Notes: generated from the letters alone by a model not told the origin. A stretch of 64,000 nucleotides of DNA from Halobacillus aidingensis (GCF_900104185.1 NZ_FNIZ01000002.1:234511-298510), one strand, 5' to 3'. Shown: positions 51,907 through 61,034, counted from the first letter of the stretch. Numbers and translations: made by a program.

Positions 51907-53118
51907 TTAGCTGCGGATCAGGTTGTGCGGGTCAAGAACGAATTTTTTCGCTACCCCGCTGTCAAATTCCTCATAACCACGTGGAGCGTCTTCTAAACGA
52001 ATCACTGTAGCATTTACGGCTTTTGCGATGTCTGCTTTTCCTTTCAAGATCGACATCATCAATCCGTGATGATATTGCATGACAGGTGTTTGCCCTGTCG
52101 CAAAAGATTGAGCTTTTGCCCACCCGAGACCGAAGTCAAGCTTCAATGAGCCTCTGCGGGCATCTTCATCAGAGGCGCCTGGGTCTTCGGTTACATAAAG
52201 ACCGGGGATGCCTAAACCTCCGCCAGCTTTGGTCGCATCCATAATGTCATTAAGGACAGCGGAGGGAGCTTCCTGGTGGTTATGTCCATGCGCTTCGAAA
52301 CCGACACAGTCCACGGCTGCATCCACCTCCGGAACCCCGAGAATCTGCTCAATCTGTTCGGAAATGTCATCATGCTTACTAATGTTGATCGTTTCACAGC
52401 CAAAGCTGCGTGCCTGGGCCAACCGTTCTTCTATCAAATCCCCTACGATGACAACAGAAGCTCCAAGTAATTGGGCGGAGTGGGCGGCCGCTAAGCCTAC
52501 AGGACCTGCACCGGCGACATAAACCGTCGATCCCATTTTCACTCCAGCTGTATAGGCGCCGTGAAATCCGGTAGGGAAGATGTCCGAAAGCATTGTGAGG
52601 TCGAGCATTTTTTCCATGGCTTCGTCTTTATCTGGGAATTTCAGTACTTGGAAATCGGCATAAGGAACCATGACATATTCAGCCTGCCCGCCGACCCAGC
52701 CTCCCATATCGACATAGCCATAAGCGGAACCTGGTCTGTCAGGGTTTACGTGTAAGCAAATGTGGGTTTTTCCTTCAATACAGTTCCGGCAGCGACCACA
52801 GGCAATGTTAAAAGGAACCGAAACGAGGTCGCCCTTTTTAACAAACTCGACATCTCGTCCGGTTTCAATCACTTCACCTGTAATTTCATGTCCGAGCACA
52901 AGTCCTTCCGGAGCCGTCGTCCTTCCGCGGACCATGTGCTGATCACTGCCGCAAATATTCGTCGAAACCACTTTCAAAATAACCCCGTGTTCACATTTCC
53001 TGCCGACATTCTGCGGGTTTACTCCTGGTCCGTCTCTGAGTACCAACTCTGGAAAATCAATGTCTTTCACCGTCACTCCACCATTTCCTGTGTACGCTAC
53101 TGCCCGGTTATTTGTCAT
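51907..53118 (-). CDS. fdhA: Zinc-dependent, glutathione-independent formaldehyde (alcohol) dehydrogenase
   Basis: Medium-chain alcohol dehydrogenase of 403 residues. N-terminal catalytic domain: catalytic zinc ligand ICGSDQH, GHEITGEV, structural zinc CGRCRNCIEGKTHIC. The NAD domain has VAGAGPVGLAAAHSAQLLGA. The DCVGFEAHGHN and DPGASDEDARRGSLKLDFG segments are typical of Pseudomonas putida-type formaldehyde dismutase/dehydrogenase. It probably detoxifies formaldehyde or oxidises related aldehydes with NAD. Start at 53118 with AAGGAGG upstream. Monocistronic with terminator. Confidence 0.88.
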   Translation of the reverse strand: MTNNRAVAYTGNGGVTVKDIDFPELVLRDGPGVNPQNVGRKCEHGVILKVVSTNICGSDQHMVRGRTTAPEGLVLGHEITGEVIETGRDVEFVKKGDLVSVPFNIACGRCRNCIEGKTHICLHVNPDRPGSAYGYVDMGGWVGGQAEYVMVPYADFQVLKFPDKDEAMEKMLDLTMLSDIFPTGFHGAYTAGVKMGSTVYVAGAGPVGLAAAHSAQLLGASVVIVGDLIEERLAQARSFGCETINISKHDDISEQIEQILGVPEVDAAVDCVGFEAHGHNHQEAPSAVLNDIMDATKAGGGLGIPGLYVTEDPGASDEDARRGSLKLDFGLGWAKAQSFATGQTPVMQYHHGLMMSILKGKADIAKAVNATVIRLEDAPRGYEEFDSGVAKKFVLDPHNLIRS

Positions 53119-53252
53119 GCTTCTCCTCCTTAAGGGGATTTGAAATACCAAACGATACGTTCACGACACCTAAGCTGTGAGAAATAGAGGCAATAGTAAG
53201 AATATTCCCTTAATTTGGTATAGAAAACATAAATTTGGAATGTTTTGTCATA

Positions 53253-53301
53253 AAAAAGCCAACCCGGCTCTTCTTGAAAAAACAGAGCCGGGTTGGCTTT
53301 T
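53253..53301 (-). terminator. Terminator of the MFS gene at 53305
   Basis: AAAGCCAACCCGGCTCT / AGAGCCGGGTTGGCTTT perfect stem, T tail on the minus strand. Confidence 0.93.
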
Positions 53302-53304
53302 GGC

Positions 53305-54531
53305 TTATACTGAAGCTTGAAGCGTTTCTTTCATTTTCGTCCAGGCGATGATTCCGGCTACAAGCGGTAGAACGGCGACAAGACCGATGGCCCAGTCGAC
53401 ATTGATCATGTCGGCAATGATTCCGGCAATCAGTGCACCAAAGGCGTAGCCACTGTCTCTCCAAAACCTGTAAACACCCATGGATGTGGCGCGCCATTCT
53501 GGATGGGCTAAATCGCTTATGGAAGCGAGAATGGTCGGATAAACCATGGCTGTACCTATACCAAGCAGGGCGGCACCGATAATCCAAAGGGAATAGCTAT
53601 CCACGAGCAAGATGAACCATAACGCGAATGCCTGAACAAACATTCCCGGTACAATCAATTTTTTACGTCCGATTTTATCGCTCCAAACCCCTGTGAATAA
53701 TTGAAACAACCCCCAGGCTGCTGGATATACCGCAACCACTGTACCGATCTGACCGACATTCAAGCCACCAGCAGCAAGAAAGATCGGGAACAGTCCCCAT
53801 GCCATGCCGTCTTTTAAGTTCGTCGTCAGACCAGCTAAGCTGTTGCTTGCTAAATCAGGGTTTTTCCATGAGGTACGCTTAAACACTTCCCAAGTGGAAA
53901 CAGGGTCAGACTCGACCTTGTGTTGTTTTGCCTGTGTTTTCACATGCTGATCCGTATTTTGGACAATAAGAGATAAAATAAATCCAATGATGACGAGGAC
54001 AATTCCAATGTAGAAGGGTTCCGGACTCAATGAATAAGTAGAAGCCACATACCCTGACACAACGGCCATAATCGCTACACCGATGTAGCCGGCAAATTCG
54101 TTGAAGCCGACAGCTAATCCCCGCTGTGTGGATTTAGCGAGATCGACCTTCATGTTTACGGTCATCGACCATGTGAGTGCTTGGTTAATCCCTAAAAAGA
54201 TGTTGGCGACAATGACAACCCACCAGGCATGAGCGAAAATCACCAGGATCGGAACGATTAACCCGATTCCCCAGCCAACGAGCAGCACCTGTTTTCTTCC
54301 CATCCGATCGGCCAGGTCCCCTGCGAAGAAATTGACGATCGCTTTTGAAAAACCAAAGCTGACAATAAAGGATAAGGCGGCACTCATGGATGCCAATCCG
54401 AATCGTTCTTCTCCTATAATCGGCAGAATGGTCCTTTCCAAACCGACCATAGACCCGACGAACAGGTTGATCACCACCAGTAACACAAATTGAACAATAT
54501 TTTCTCTAACACCTACTTGCACATTTCTCAT
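53305..54531 (-). CDS. MFS transporter
   Basis: Twelve-helix major facilitator of 408 residues. MFS motif A appears in loop 2-3 as GDLADRMGRKQVLL and again in loop 8-9 as GVWSDKIGRKKLIVPG. Start VQVGVRENIVQFVLLVVINLFVGSMVGLERTILP. Similar to NreB/YfiS-like and resistance-type facilitators; substrate not deducible. Start at 54531 with GAAGGG upstream. Confidence 0.87.
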   Translation of the reverse strand: MRNVQVGVRENIVQFVLLVVINLFVGSMVGLERTILPIIGEERFGLASMSAALSFIVSFGFSKAIVNFFAGDLADRMGRKQVLLVGWGIGLIVPILVIFAHAWWVVIVANIFLGINQALTWSMTVNMKVDLAKSTQRGLAVGFNEFAGYIGVAIMAVVSGYVASTYSLSPEPFYIGIVLVIIGFILSLIVQNTDQHVKTQAKQHKVESDPVSTWEVFKRTSWKNPDLASNSLAGLTTNLKDGMAWGLFPIFLAAGGLNVGQIGTVVAVYPAAWGLFQLFTGVWSDKIGRKKLIVPGMFVQAFALWFILLVDSYSLWIIGAALLGIGTAMVYPTILASISDLAHPEWRATSMGVYRFWRDSGYAFGALIAGIIADMINVDWAIGLVAVLPLVAGIIAWTKMKETLQASV

Positions 54532-54628
54532 AGGGTATCCCTTCTTTAAAAGCACCTGATGGAGTCAATCAGGTGCTTTATTTTTTTCGTTGCTAATAAT
54601 TAGTTATTAAAGGATTTGGCATTATTGG

Positions 54629-54829
54629 TTAAGATTCAGTTTCGAGATGGTTTTGTGATTCTAGGAGCTCCGGGAAACAGTTCGCTTTCCATGGGGCGGG
54701 CGCTGAGCCTCCTCAGGCTACGCCTTCCGGGGTCTCAGCTTTCCCGCACAACCCATAGGAGTCTCACCGTTTCCCTCCGCCCCTTTACCATATGAGGTTC
54801 TCGAAATCCCTCTTATAGGACCCTGCCTA
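54629..54829 (-). repeat. Large palindromic intergenic repeat, copy H (subfamily 3)
   Basis: Near-identical reverse complement of copy G2: TTCGCTTTCCATGGGGCGGG, GCGCTGAGCCTCCTCAGG, CTTCCGGGGTCTCAG, GGAGTCTCACCGTTTCCC, GGTTCTCGAAATCCC and TCTTATAGGACCCTGCC. Confidence 0.8.
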
Positions 54830-54839
54830 GTTGTCGCTT

Positions 54840-54890
54840 TCCACGAGAGTTTTCTCAATCCCTTTGCCATATCAATGTCTCGAAACCACT
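54840..54890 (-). repeat. Partial palindromic repeat, copy H2
   Basis: CCACGAGAGTTTTCTCAATCCC then TTTGCCATATCAATGTCTCGAAACCAC: only the GGTTTCGAGA end of the family in minus orientation. Confidence 0.55.
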
Positions 54891-55000
54891 TTTGAAAACA
54901 GATTGTATGATAGAAGGATGCGGATCATAAACACCTCTTCCCACTAGGAATTTAGAACGTAAAAGCAAGTTCAGAAGTGCTTTATACTAATAGTACCGGG

Positions 55001-55233
55001 TTAGTGGAAGACACTCTTTTGAGGTATTGAGGTTCGTTTCTCACATACATCGAATGGGGTGGTTGGGAAGCTGCGAGACTCCCGTGGGAATGGATTGGCT
55101 GGCGAGACCCCACAGAGCGAAGCTCGAGGAGGCTTGCCGTCATCCCCACAGGAAAGCGAGTAGCTTCCCAACCACCCCTGAATCCCAATAAGGCAACGAA
55201 CCCGAAAACATCTCGAAATGGAGTCTTCCACAA
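55001..55233 (+). repeat. Large palindromic intergenic repeat, copy D (subfamily 1)
   Basis: TTAGTGGAAGAC at the left and GTCTTCCACAA at the right; core GGGAAGCTGCGAGACTCCC, GGCGAGACCCCACAGAGCG, CGAGGAGGCTTGCCG and GAAAGCGAGTAGCTTCCC. It ends 14 bases from the ArsR-rhodanese stop codon and may act as its terminator. Confidence 0.8.
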
Positions 55234-55246
55234 CCGGGCTTACGGT

Positions 55247-55906
55247 TTAGTGGGTATGATGTTCTTTATATTGGTTCCACTCATGAATACCTGCTTCCAA
55301 ACGGGCGGCATCAAAGCCTTCTGCTTTCAAATACTCCACCGCTTCGGTTGCATAGACACAGTATGGACCGCGGCAGTATGCAATCACTTTTTTATCCTTC
55401 GGAAGATTACGGATATAATCATTCAACTCTTCCATAGGGATGGAAATCGCTCCATCCAGATGGCCGCTTAAATACTCTGCTTTCGGGCGGACATCAATCA
55501 GTATGTGGCTTTCCTCTTTCTTGCGTTCGACCCAGTCCTCAAGCTCCAGTGTTTCCAGATCTTCGCCTCTTTTTATAAAGCTTTCCCGTAAAAGATTCAC
55601 ATCAGCCATTTGTGCTTCGGCGATGGATTTTAAGGAGAAAAGAAGGTCCGTGACTTCAGGGTTTGCGAGTTGATAAATGACATAATTTTTTTCCTTTTTA
55701 TAACTCACTAAACGAGCGTCCAGTAATGCCTGTAAGTGTTTTGATGTATTAGCCATAGACATTTTCGTTTCTTTGGATAACCCTTCGACCGATTTCGGTG
55801 ATTGAGAAAGCAAATCGAGCAGTTCCAATCGTTTCGGGCTGGATAAAACTTTTCCAATCCGGGCGAATTCATTGTAGATGGTATCTTTGAATGATCTTGC
55901 ATCCAT
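55247..55906 (-). CDS. ArsR-family regulator fused to a rhodanese domain
   Basis: A 219-residue repressor. Residues 10-90 form an ArsR winged helix (IGKVLSSPKRLELLDLLSQSPKSVEGLSKETKMSMANTSKHLQALLDARLV). Residues 125-215 are a rhodanese domain with IDVRPKAEYLSGHLDGAISIP and active loop CRGPYC (catalytic Cys178, plus Cys183). Such fusions are thought to sense persulfide, oxidant or metal stress. It diverges from the MFS gene at 56145; inverted repeats in between are candidate operators. ATG with GGAGATGGAG-type site upstream. Confidence 0.88.
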   Translation of the reverse strand: MDARSFKDTIYNEFARIGKVLSSPKRLELLDLLSQSPKSVEGLSKETKMSMANTSKHLQALLDARLVSYKKEKNYVIYQLANPEVTDLLFSLKSIAEAQMADVNLLRESFIKRGEDLETLELEDWVERKKEESHILIDVRPKAEYLSGHLDGAISIPMEELNDYIRNLPKDKKVIAYCRGPYCVYATEAVEYLKAEGFDAARLEAGIHEWNQYKEHHTH

Positions 55907-56072
55907 GTTTACACTCCATCTCCTTACATTTAACTATTTAACTGAATGGTTGAATAATATCATTAGGGAATGTGTAATGTAAAGAATCATGATCAAGAAG
56001 GGGGAAGAAGATGTACTTTATTGGTGGTTTAAAAAGATTGACAATCGATCCATTTCTCACTAATATACAACT

Positions 56073-56092
56073 ATTCAATTATTTAGTTGAAT
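56073..56092. promoter_or_regulatory. Candidate ArsR-rhodanese operator in the divergent promoter region
   Basis: Inverted repeat ATTCAA-N8-TTGAAT. A related but weaker block with TTTAACTGAATGGTTGAATAA lies at 55938-55958 next to the regulator's own start. Confidence 0.65.
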
Positions 56093-56144
56093 GCAAGAGC
56101 TGCTTCGTTTTGTTATTAATGTTTCAAAGAGGGAAGGTGTGGAG

Positions 56145-57410
56145 ATGTCCGGAAGCATCAAGGATCCCGTTCAGGATTACATAGCTTCTCCTGAGCAGTT
56201 AAAAAGAATGTATAGAAAAGTATTGGTTGTTGTGAGTATATCGCAAATATTTGGTGGCGCTGGTCTTGCGGCGGGGATTACCGTTGGGGCTTTGTTAGCA
56301 CAGGAGATGCTCGGTACGGATGCTTTTGCTGGGGTTCCGGCCGCTTTATTCACTTTAGGATCGGCGGGAGCCGCTTTAATCGTCGGAAGACTTTCTCAGC
56401 GGTATGGACGTCGCACAGGTTTATCGGCAGGGTTTATTGTAGGCGGTCTTGGTTCGATCGGGGTAGTGTTTGCAGCCGTTTTCCATAGTGTCCTTCTCTT
56501 ATTTGTTTCTCTTTTGATTTATGGTGCGGGTACGGCGACCAATTTGCAGGCCCGTTATGCAGGGACAGACCTGGCAAGTCAAAAGCAGCGGGCTACGGCT
56601 GTAAGTATTACAATGGTCATGACAACATTTGGAGCTGTAGCAGGACCGAATTTAGTCGGAATCATGGGGGAGATCGCTCGTTCCATCGGAATTCCAGCAC
56701 TGGCAGGGCCATTTGTTTTATCGGCAGCGGCTTACATCCTGGCGGGCGCTGTGCTTTTTATGCTGCTCCGTCCGGATCCGCTGGATATGGCCAAAAAGAT
56801 CGCTTCGTATAACAAAGAAAACAATCAACGCATGGGTTCGGATCTTATAAACAATCATTCAGACAAAAAAGGTCTTGCTGTCGGGGCGACGGTTATGGTG
56901 TTAACCCAGCTTGTAATGGTCGCCATCATGACGATGACCCCTGTCCATATGAAAAATCATGGACATGGTTTGAGTGAAGTGGGAATGGTCATCGGCTTTC
57001 ATATTGGAGCGATGTATCTTCCATCCCTGATCACTGGGGTATTGGTTGATAAAATAGGGCGGACAGCTATGAGTATAGCTTCTGGTATCATATTATTACT
57101 GGCTGGTTTAGTAGCGGCTTCCGCACCTAGTGATTCTGTGTTTCTATTAATTGTCGCCCTTTCATTGCTGGGGTTGGGATGGAATTTCGGTTTGATCAGT
57201 GGTACCGCACAAGTTGTGGATTCGACTATGCCTGCAACACGTGCGAAAACACAAGGGACCCTTGATGTGTTTATTGCCTTAGCCGGTGCTTCCGGAGGTG
57301 CGCTTTCGGGAATGGTAGCTGCGAATTCAAGTTTCGCCATTTTATCTATCGGAGGGGGCCTCTTATCGCTTCTTCTCATTCCAGTTGTCATCTGGTCCCG
57401 ACGCCATTGA
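56145..57410 (+). CDS. MFS transporter controlled by the ArsR-rhodanese regulator
   Basis: Twelve-helix facilitator of 421 residues. ISQIFGGAGLAAGITVGALLAQEMLG in helix 1 and VGRLSQRYGRRTGLSAG (motif A) are characteristic of the YfmO/arabinose-polymer-exporter-like class. Probably an exporter of a toxic compound sensed by the divergent regulator (inference from context). The start at 56145 follows GAAGGTGTGGAG; the frame extends to 56091 but that includes the operator. Confidence 0.85.
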   Translation: MSGSIKDPVQDYIASPEQLKRMYRKVLVVVSISQIFGGAGLAAGITVGALLAQEMLGTDAFAGVPAALFTLGSAGAALIVGRLSQRYGRRTGLSAGFIVGGLGSIGVVFAAVFHSVLLLFVSLLIYGAGTATNLQARYAGTDLASQKQRATAVSITMVMTTFGAVAGPNLVGIMGEIARSIGIPALAGPFVLSAAAYILAGAVLFMLLRPDPLDMAKKIASYNKENNQRMGSDLINNHSDKKGLAVGATVMVLTQLVMVAIMTMTPVHMKNHGHGLSEVGMVIGFHIGAMYLPSLITGVLVDKIGRTAMSIASGIILLLAGLVAASAPSDSVFLLIVALSLLGLGWNFGLISGTAQVVDSTMPATRAKTQGTLDVFIALAGASGGALSGMVAANSSFAILSIGGGLLSLLLIPVVIWSRRH

Positions 57411-57451
57411 GTAGAAAAAAGGCCAGCGTCCCTGACGGATGGGATGCTGGC
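57411..57451 (-). terminator. Terminator after the broken MBL hydrolase gene
   Basis: On the minus strand GCCAGCATCCC / GGGACGCTGGC followed by CTTTTTT. Confidence 0.8.
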
Positions 57452-57471
57452 AAGACAAATAGAACGGTTCT

Positions 57472-58232
57472 TCAAAAGGAATACGAGTCCCCATCTTCGG
57501 GAATTCTGACATGTGAGTCCATCCCTACGTCATTCGTATAATCTTTTAGTTCTTTTCTCGACAATGTCCAGTGGTTAACAGCTTCCATATGAACGACAAT
57601 GATTTCGGCATCAGGGGAAGCTTTATGCACTTCGTGGATATCTTCTTTTCCCATGACAAGTGATCCCCCTTGATGGAATTGGTTATCCCCGCCATTGACT
57701 ATGATAATATCCGGCTGGTGCTGATCGATTTCTTTTTGCACACCTTCATACCATACGGTGTCTCCTGCAACATATAATGTTTTTTCATCCGGGTGTTTGA
57801 AGATGACGCCACAGACTTTCCCGGCAAATTCGAGAATGTCCCCCCTTCCATGTTCTCCAGCTGTCTTCGTTAATTGGATGCCATGAAAGCCTGTGTCTTC
57901 TGTAAGCACTTCAACATTTTGAAAACGCTGTTGTTCACTTCAGCCGCATCTTCTGCATTTTGAACAAACATTTTCATATCTTTTGGCAGTACTTTTTTAG
58001 CTGCCTCATCGAAGTGATCCAAATGCAAATGGGTGACAATGACCGCATCCACATCCTTCATCACTTGATCCAGTGAAGTGGGTAAATGAACCAATGGGTT
58101 ATTTTGATCCTGGCGTACCGAATCAGGAAAGGGAGGGTAAGCACCTTTGTCTGCTAACATAGGGTCTATTAAAAACTTTTTATCTGCGTATTTTACGATA
58201 AGTGTCGCATTTCGAATGTGTGTGATCTCCAT
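57472..58232 (-). pseudogene. MBL-fold metallo-hydrolase split by a frameshift
   Basis: Two overlapping frames make one beta-lactamase-fold hydrolase of about 250 residues. The first (58232 to 57870) has MEITHIRNATLIVKYADKKFLIDPML and the metal motif THLHLDHFD. The second (in frame from about 57920 to 57472) continues with NVEVLTEDTGFHGIQL, YVAGDTVWYEG and VVHMEAVNHW. The join falls near 57910-57930, around AGCGTTTTCAAAATG, where one base seems to be missing (or two extra). Both halves keep good sequence, so the mutation is recent or a sequencing error. Own terminator downstream. Confidence 0.8.
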
Positions 58233-58349
58233 TTGAAAACTCCTTTTCTAAGGTCTACGTCTATTTTATACTTAGTTAAACAGAGAACGACATAGATAAA
58301 ATCAAGTCTTTGTGTGTTTTTACTTGATTTATGAAAGGATAGAATCAAC

Positions 58350-58769
58350 ATGCTGGATCATACAGATTTGAAAATCATACAGGAATTGACACACAACAGC
58401 CGGATGACGATGAAAGAATTAGGAGATAAAGTCCATTTGACAGGACAAGCGGCCGCGACAAGGGTGGCAAAGCTGGAAGAACAAGGCGTTGTCGAGGGGT
58501 ATACGGTAAAAGTGAACAAGAAGAAGATCGGGTATGCCGTTCATGCTTTTATTACGGTTATGACCCAAAGTACCTCGCACCATCCTTATCTGAATTTTGT
58601 TGAAACCCAAACGAAGCATGTGGAGAATCATTACAAAATCAGTGGAGAGGGATGCTATATGTTGGAGTGCCGATTTGTTTCTCATGAACAATTGGATCAG
58701 TTCCTGGTAGATTTGAACCGGCATGCCAATTATAAGTTATCGATCGTGATCAATCATCAGTCTAAGTGA
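58350..58769 (+). CDS. Lrp/AsnC family transcriptional regulator
   Basis: Regulator of 139 residues: N-terminal helix-turn-helix (LDHTDLKIIQELTHNSRMTMKELGDKVHLTGQAAATRVAKLEEQGVVEGY) and C-terminal RAM/AsnC ligand domain (HAFITVMTQ, VENHYKISGEGCYMLECRF). Divergent from the broken hydrolase gene, which could be its target. Regulated amino acid or ligand unknown. Confidence 0.9.
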   Translation: MLDHTDLKIIQELTHNSRMTMKELGDKVHLTGQAAATRVAKLEEQGVVEGYTVKVNKKKIGYAVHAFITVMTQSTSHHPYLNFVETQTKHVENHYKISGEGCYMLECRFVSHEQLDQFLVDLNRHANYKLSIVINHQSK

Positions 58770-58896
58770 ATGAAAGCGTTTTTAGGGGTTCGGGCCGGAT
58801 ACTGGTTTTATTCCTACCATGAAGGTGAAAGAAGTGGTATGATAACGAATAAATAATCACAGAGCCTTCTGTGAAAAAATAAGAAAGGGTGAAAGC

Positions 58897-59748
58897 ATGG
58901 AATTGAAATATGATTACTCCGATCAATTAAAAGGATTCTTCGAGAAAAATAATCAAATCTTCGAACAAACCCTCCTGAACGAAGCCGTGAATGTGAAAGA
59001 CAAGATTGATGATATTTTGACGGTAGGGAACATCGATCTTGTGAACAATGCGCACCACCTTGTTTTTTATATCATTGATGGCGAAGATGAAGCCTTAAGG
59101 AATTTTGCGAAAAAAGAAGGCATTGCCTGGGCGACGCATGCTATTGACCTGTCATTCAAGTTAGAATGGATCCAGGCCATCCGCAGAACCCTTTGGGCCA
59201 TGATTGAAAAATTTTATGAAATGAATGAGAATAAGCAAGTCCGCTATTTCTTTCAAATGGAACATGCGATCAATAACCGCGTCGATGAATTTCTGAATTC
59301 GTTCTTCATCAGTTTCTCTACATACAAGGACTCTCTGCTTACAGCGCAACAGGAACTCGTGAAGAATCTTTCTGTTCCCATCATTCCTATCGATGCCTCC
59401 ATCTGTATACTCCCGCTTATTGGGTCACTGGATACCAACCGAATCGAAACCCTCAAAGATAAAGTGTTAGTCAAAGTATCTGAATTGAGGATTGAAACAT
59501 TAATTATGGATTTATCCGGTGTTGCAGCGATGGATAAAGAAAGTACGATTGAATTGATGAAGCTCCTTGACGGTATAGCGATGATGGGCTGTAAAACGGT
59601 CATTACAGGGCTCAGGAAAGAAACGGTACGGGAGATTACAAATAGTGGCGTCAACTTCAATCAGCAAACAGAGACGCTGGCTACTTTACAGCAAGCATTA
59701 AGTGAATATTTCCTGCCGGGAAGAGAAAAACTGCCGGCTGATTTTTAA
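58897..59748 (+). CDS. RsbR-like stressosome protein with STAS domain
   Basis: Cytosolic protein of 283 residues. The N-terminal 150 residues are helical (non-heme globin-like RsbR_N type); the C-terminal STAS domain covers about 160-275 (PIIPIDASICILPLIGSLDT, LIMDLSGVAAMDKESTIELMKLL, GCKTVITGLRKETVREI). RsbR paralogues build the stressosome that triggers SigB. Thr180 matches the first phosphorylated threonine of RsbRA, but the second site, normally Asp-Thr, reads Asp213-Lys214 here. ATG with GAAAGGG upstream; terminator after the gene. Confidence 0.87.
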   Translation: MELKYDYSDQLKGFFEKNNQIFEQTLLNEAVNVKDKIDDILTVGNIDLVNNAHHLVFYIIDGEDEALRNFAKKEGIAWATHAIDLSFKLEWIQAIRRTLWAMIEKFYEMNENKQVRYFFQMEHAINNRVDEFLNSFFISFSTYKDSLLTAQQELVKNLSVPIIPIDASICILPLIGSLDTNRIETLKDKVLVKVSELRIETLIMDLSGVAAMDKESTIELMKLLDGIAMMGCKTVITGLRKETVREITNSGVNFNQQTETLATLQQALSEYFLPGREKLPADF

Positions 59749-59752
59749 AGGA

Positions 59753-59793
59753 AAGAGGAAGAAGAGGGGGCTTTTAGGCTTCCTCTCTTTTTA
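59753..59793 (+). terminator. Terminator of the RsbR-like gene
   Basis: AGAGGAAG / CTTCCTCT stem with a long loop, T tail. Confidence 0.75.
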
Positions 59794-59906
59794 GATTCTG
59801 TGACCGGCCTTTTGAGTGAAAGCTTTCGTGGCGTAGGGAGGATTGCAATTAATTTTCCTATATGGGACATACTATTTCTTGAATGATTCAATAGGAGGGT
59901 GCCGTC

Positions 59907-60917
59907 ATGGAAGATAAGCATCATTTCGTAAAGTTAACCTCAGCAGACATTACAATTCTTTGGAAAACTTATATCCAAAGCACGGCTGTCTATTGTTTTT
60001 ATAAACATTTTCTTCAAAATCTTCAAGATGTTGAAATTAAACCCATGGTAGAAGAAGCTTTGAATAATGTTGACTATACTATAGGAAACGTGGAAGCCAT
60101 TTTTAATGAAGAAAAATTTCCTATTCCAAAAGGTTTTTCGGATAAGGATGTTGACCTTTCTGCTCCCGCTTTATTTACAGACTTGTATGCCTTGAGTTTT
60201 GTTTATCGAGGGGGTCAAATCACCATTCCTCATTATGCGAACGCTTTGACGAAAGTTACTCGAATGGATATCTACGCGTTGCTTGAGGAATGCCAATCCC
60301 GAGAAACGGAATTACATAGGAAAGTCTTAAACTTGATGTTTTCCAAAGGAATCTTCGACCGACCTCCGAAGATCGAATATCCAAAAGAAGCGGAGTTCAT
60401 CGAGCACCAACCTTCGTTAGTCAACACGTGGTTAGGGGAAAAGAGACCATTAAACGTCTTAGAGCTGGCAGAGATTTTCCAGGATATTGAGAGAAATGGG
60501 ATGGGGCTTGTCCTTTTGATTGGGTTTTTACAAGTGACGAAAGATAAGGAAATCAAGAACTATTTATTAAAAGGGAAGAAACTTGCGGAAAACCAAATTG
60601 AAACGCTCGATCAATTATTGAAAGAAAACGATCACCATATTGGTTCACCTGTTCCTATAGAAGTAACAAACTCGACTACTTCTCCGTTTTCTGAACGGTT
60701 GATCCTGTTTTTAATCAGTGCTTCAAACCAAGTGGCTATTTCTAAGCTTGGAGACGCCTTGTCTGTTTCAATGCGGAAGGACTTAGCCGTTCAATACGGC
60801 CGCTTTATTGCCGATGTCATGAAATTCGGGGATGAAGGGCAGAAGCTTATGATCGAAAGAGGATGGATGGAAAAACCGCCACAACCGATGGACCGAAACA
60901 AACTTTATAAATCATAA
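59907..60917 (+). CDS. DUF3231 family protein
   Basis: Cytosolic protein of 336 residues made of two similar four-helix-bundle halves, each of the DUF3231 type: LTSADITILWKTYIQSTAVYCFYKHFLQN in the first and LNVLELAEIFQDIERNGMGLVLLIGFLQ in the second. Family function is unknown; it is abundant in spore-forming bacilli. ATG with ATAGGAGGG upstream. Monocistronic. Confidence 0.87.
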   Translation: MEDKHHFVKLTSADITILWKTYIQSTAVYCFYKHFLQNLQDVEIKPMVEEALNNVDYTIGNVEAIFNEEKFPIPKGFSDKDVDLSAPALFTDLYALSFVYRGGQITIPHYANALTKVTRMDIYALLEECQSRETELHRKVLNLMFSKGIFDRPPKIEYPKEAEFIEHQPSLVNTWLGEKRPLNVLELAEIFQDIERNGMGLVLLIGFLQVTKDKEIKNYLLKGKKLAENQIETLDQLLKENDHHIGSPVPIEVTNSTTSPFSERLILFLISASNQVAISKLGDALSVSMRKDLAVQYGRFIADVMKFGDEGQKLMIERGWMEKPPQPMDRNKLYKS

Positions 60918-60987
60918 ATTTCACCGCTGTAGACGTATATGATGATCATGGGGATTTTTACTGATGAAAGTATGGATCCAATGATGA

Positions 60988-61034
60988 TGCCTGACCTCTC
61001 CTACGTCATCCTTTTAGCAGAGTGAGGTCAGGCA
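60988..61034. repeat. Inverted repeat TGCCTGACCTC / GAGGTCAGGCA
   Basis: Perfect 11-base arms around a 25-base loop, between two convergent genes. Contains the GTCAGGCACC motif seen elsewhere in the window. It may end transcription in either direction, though no T run follows. Confidence 0.65.
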
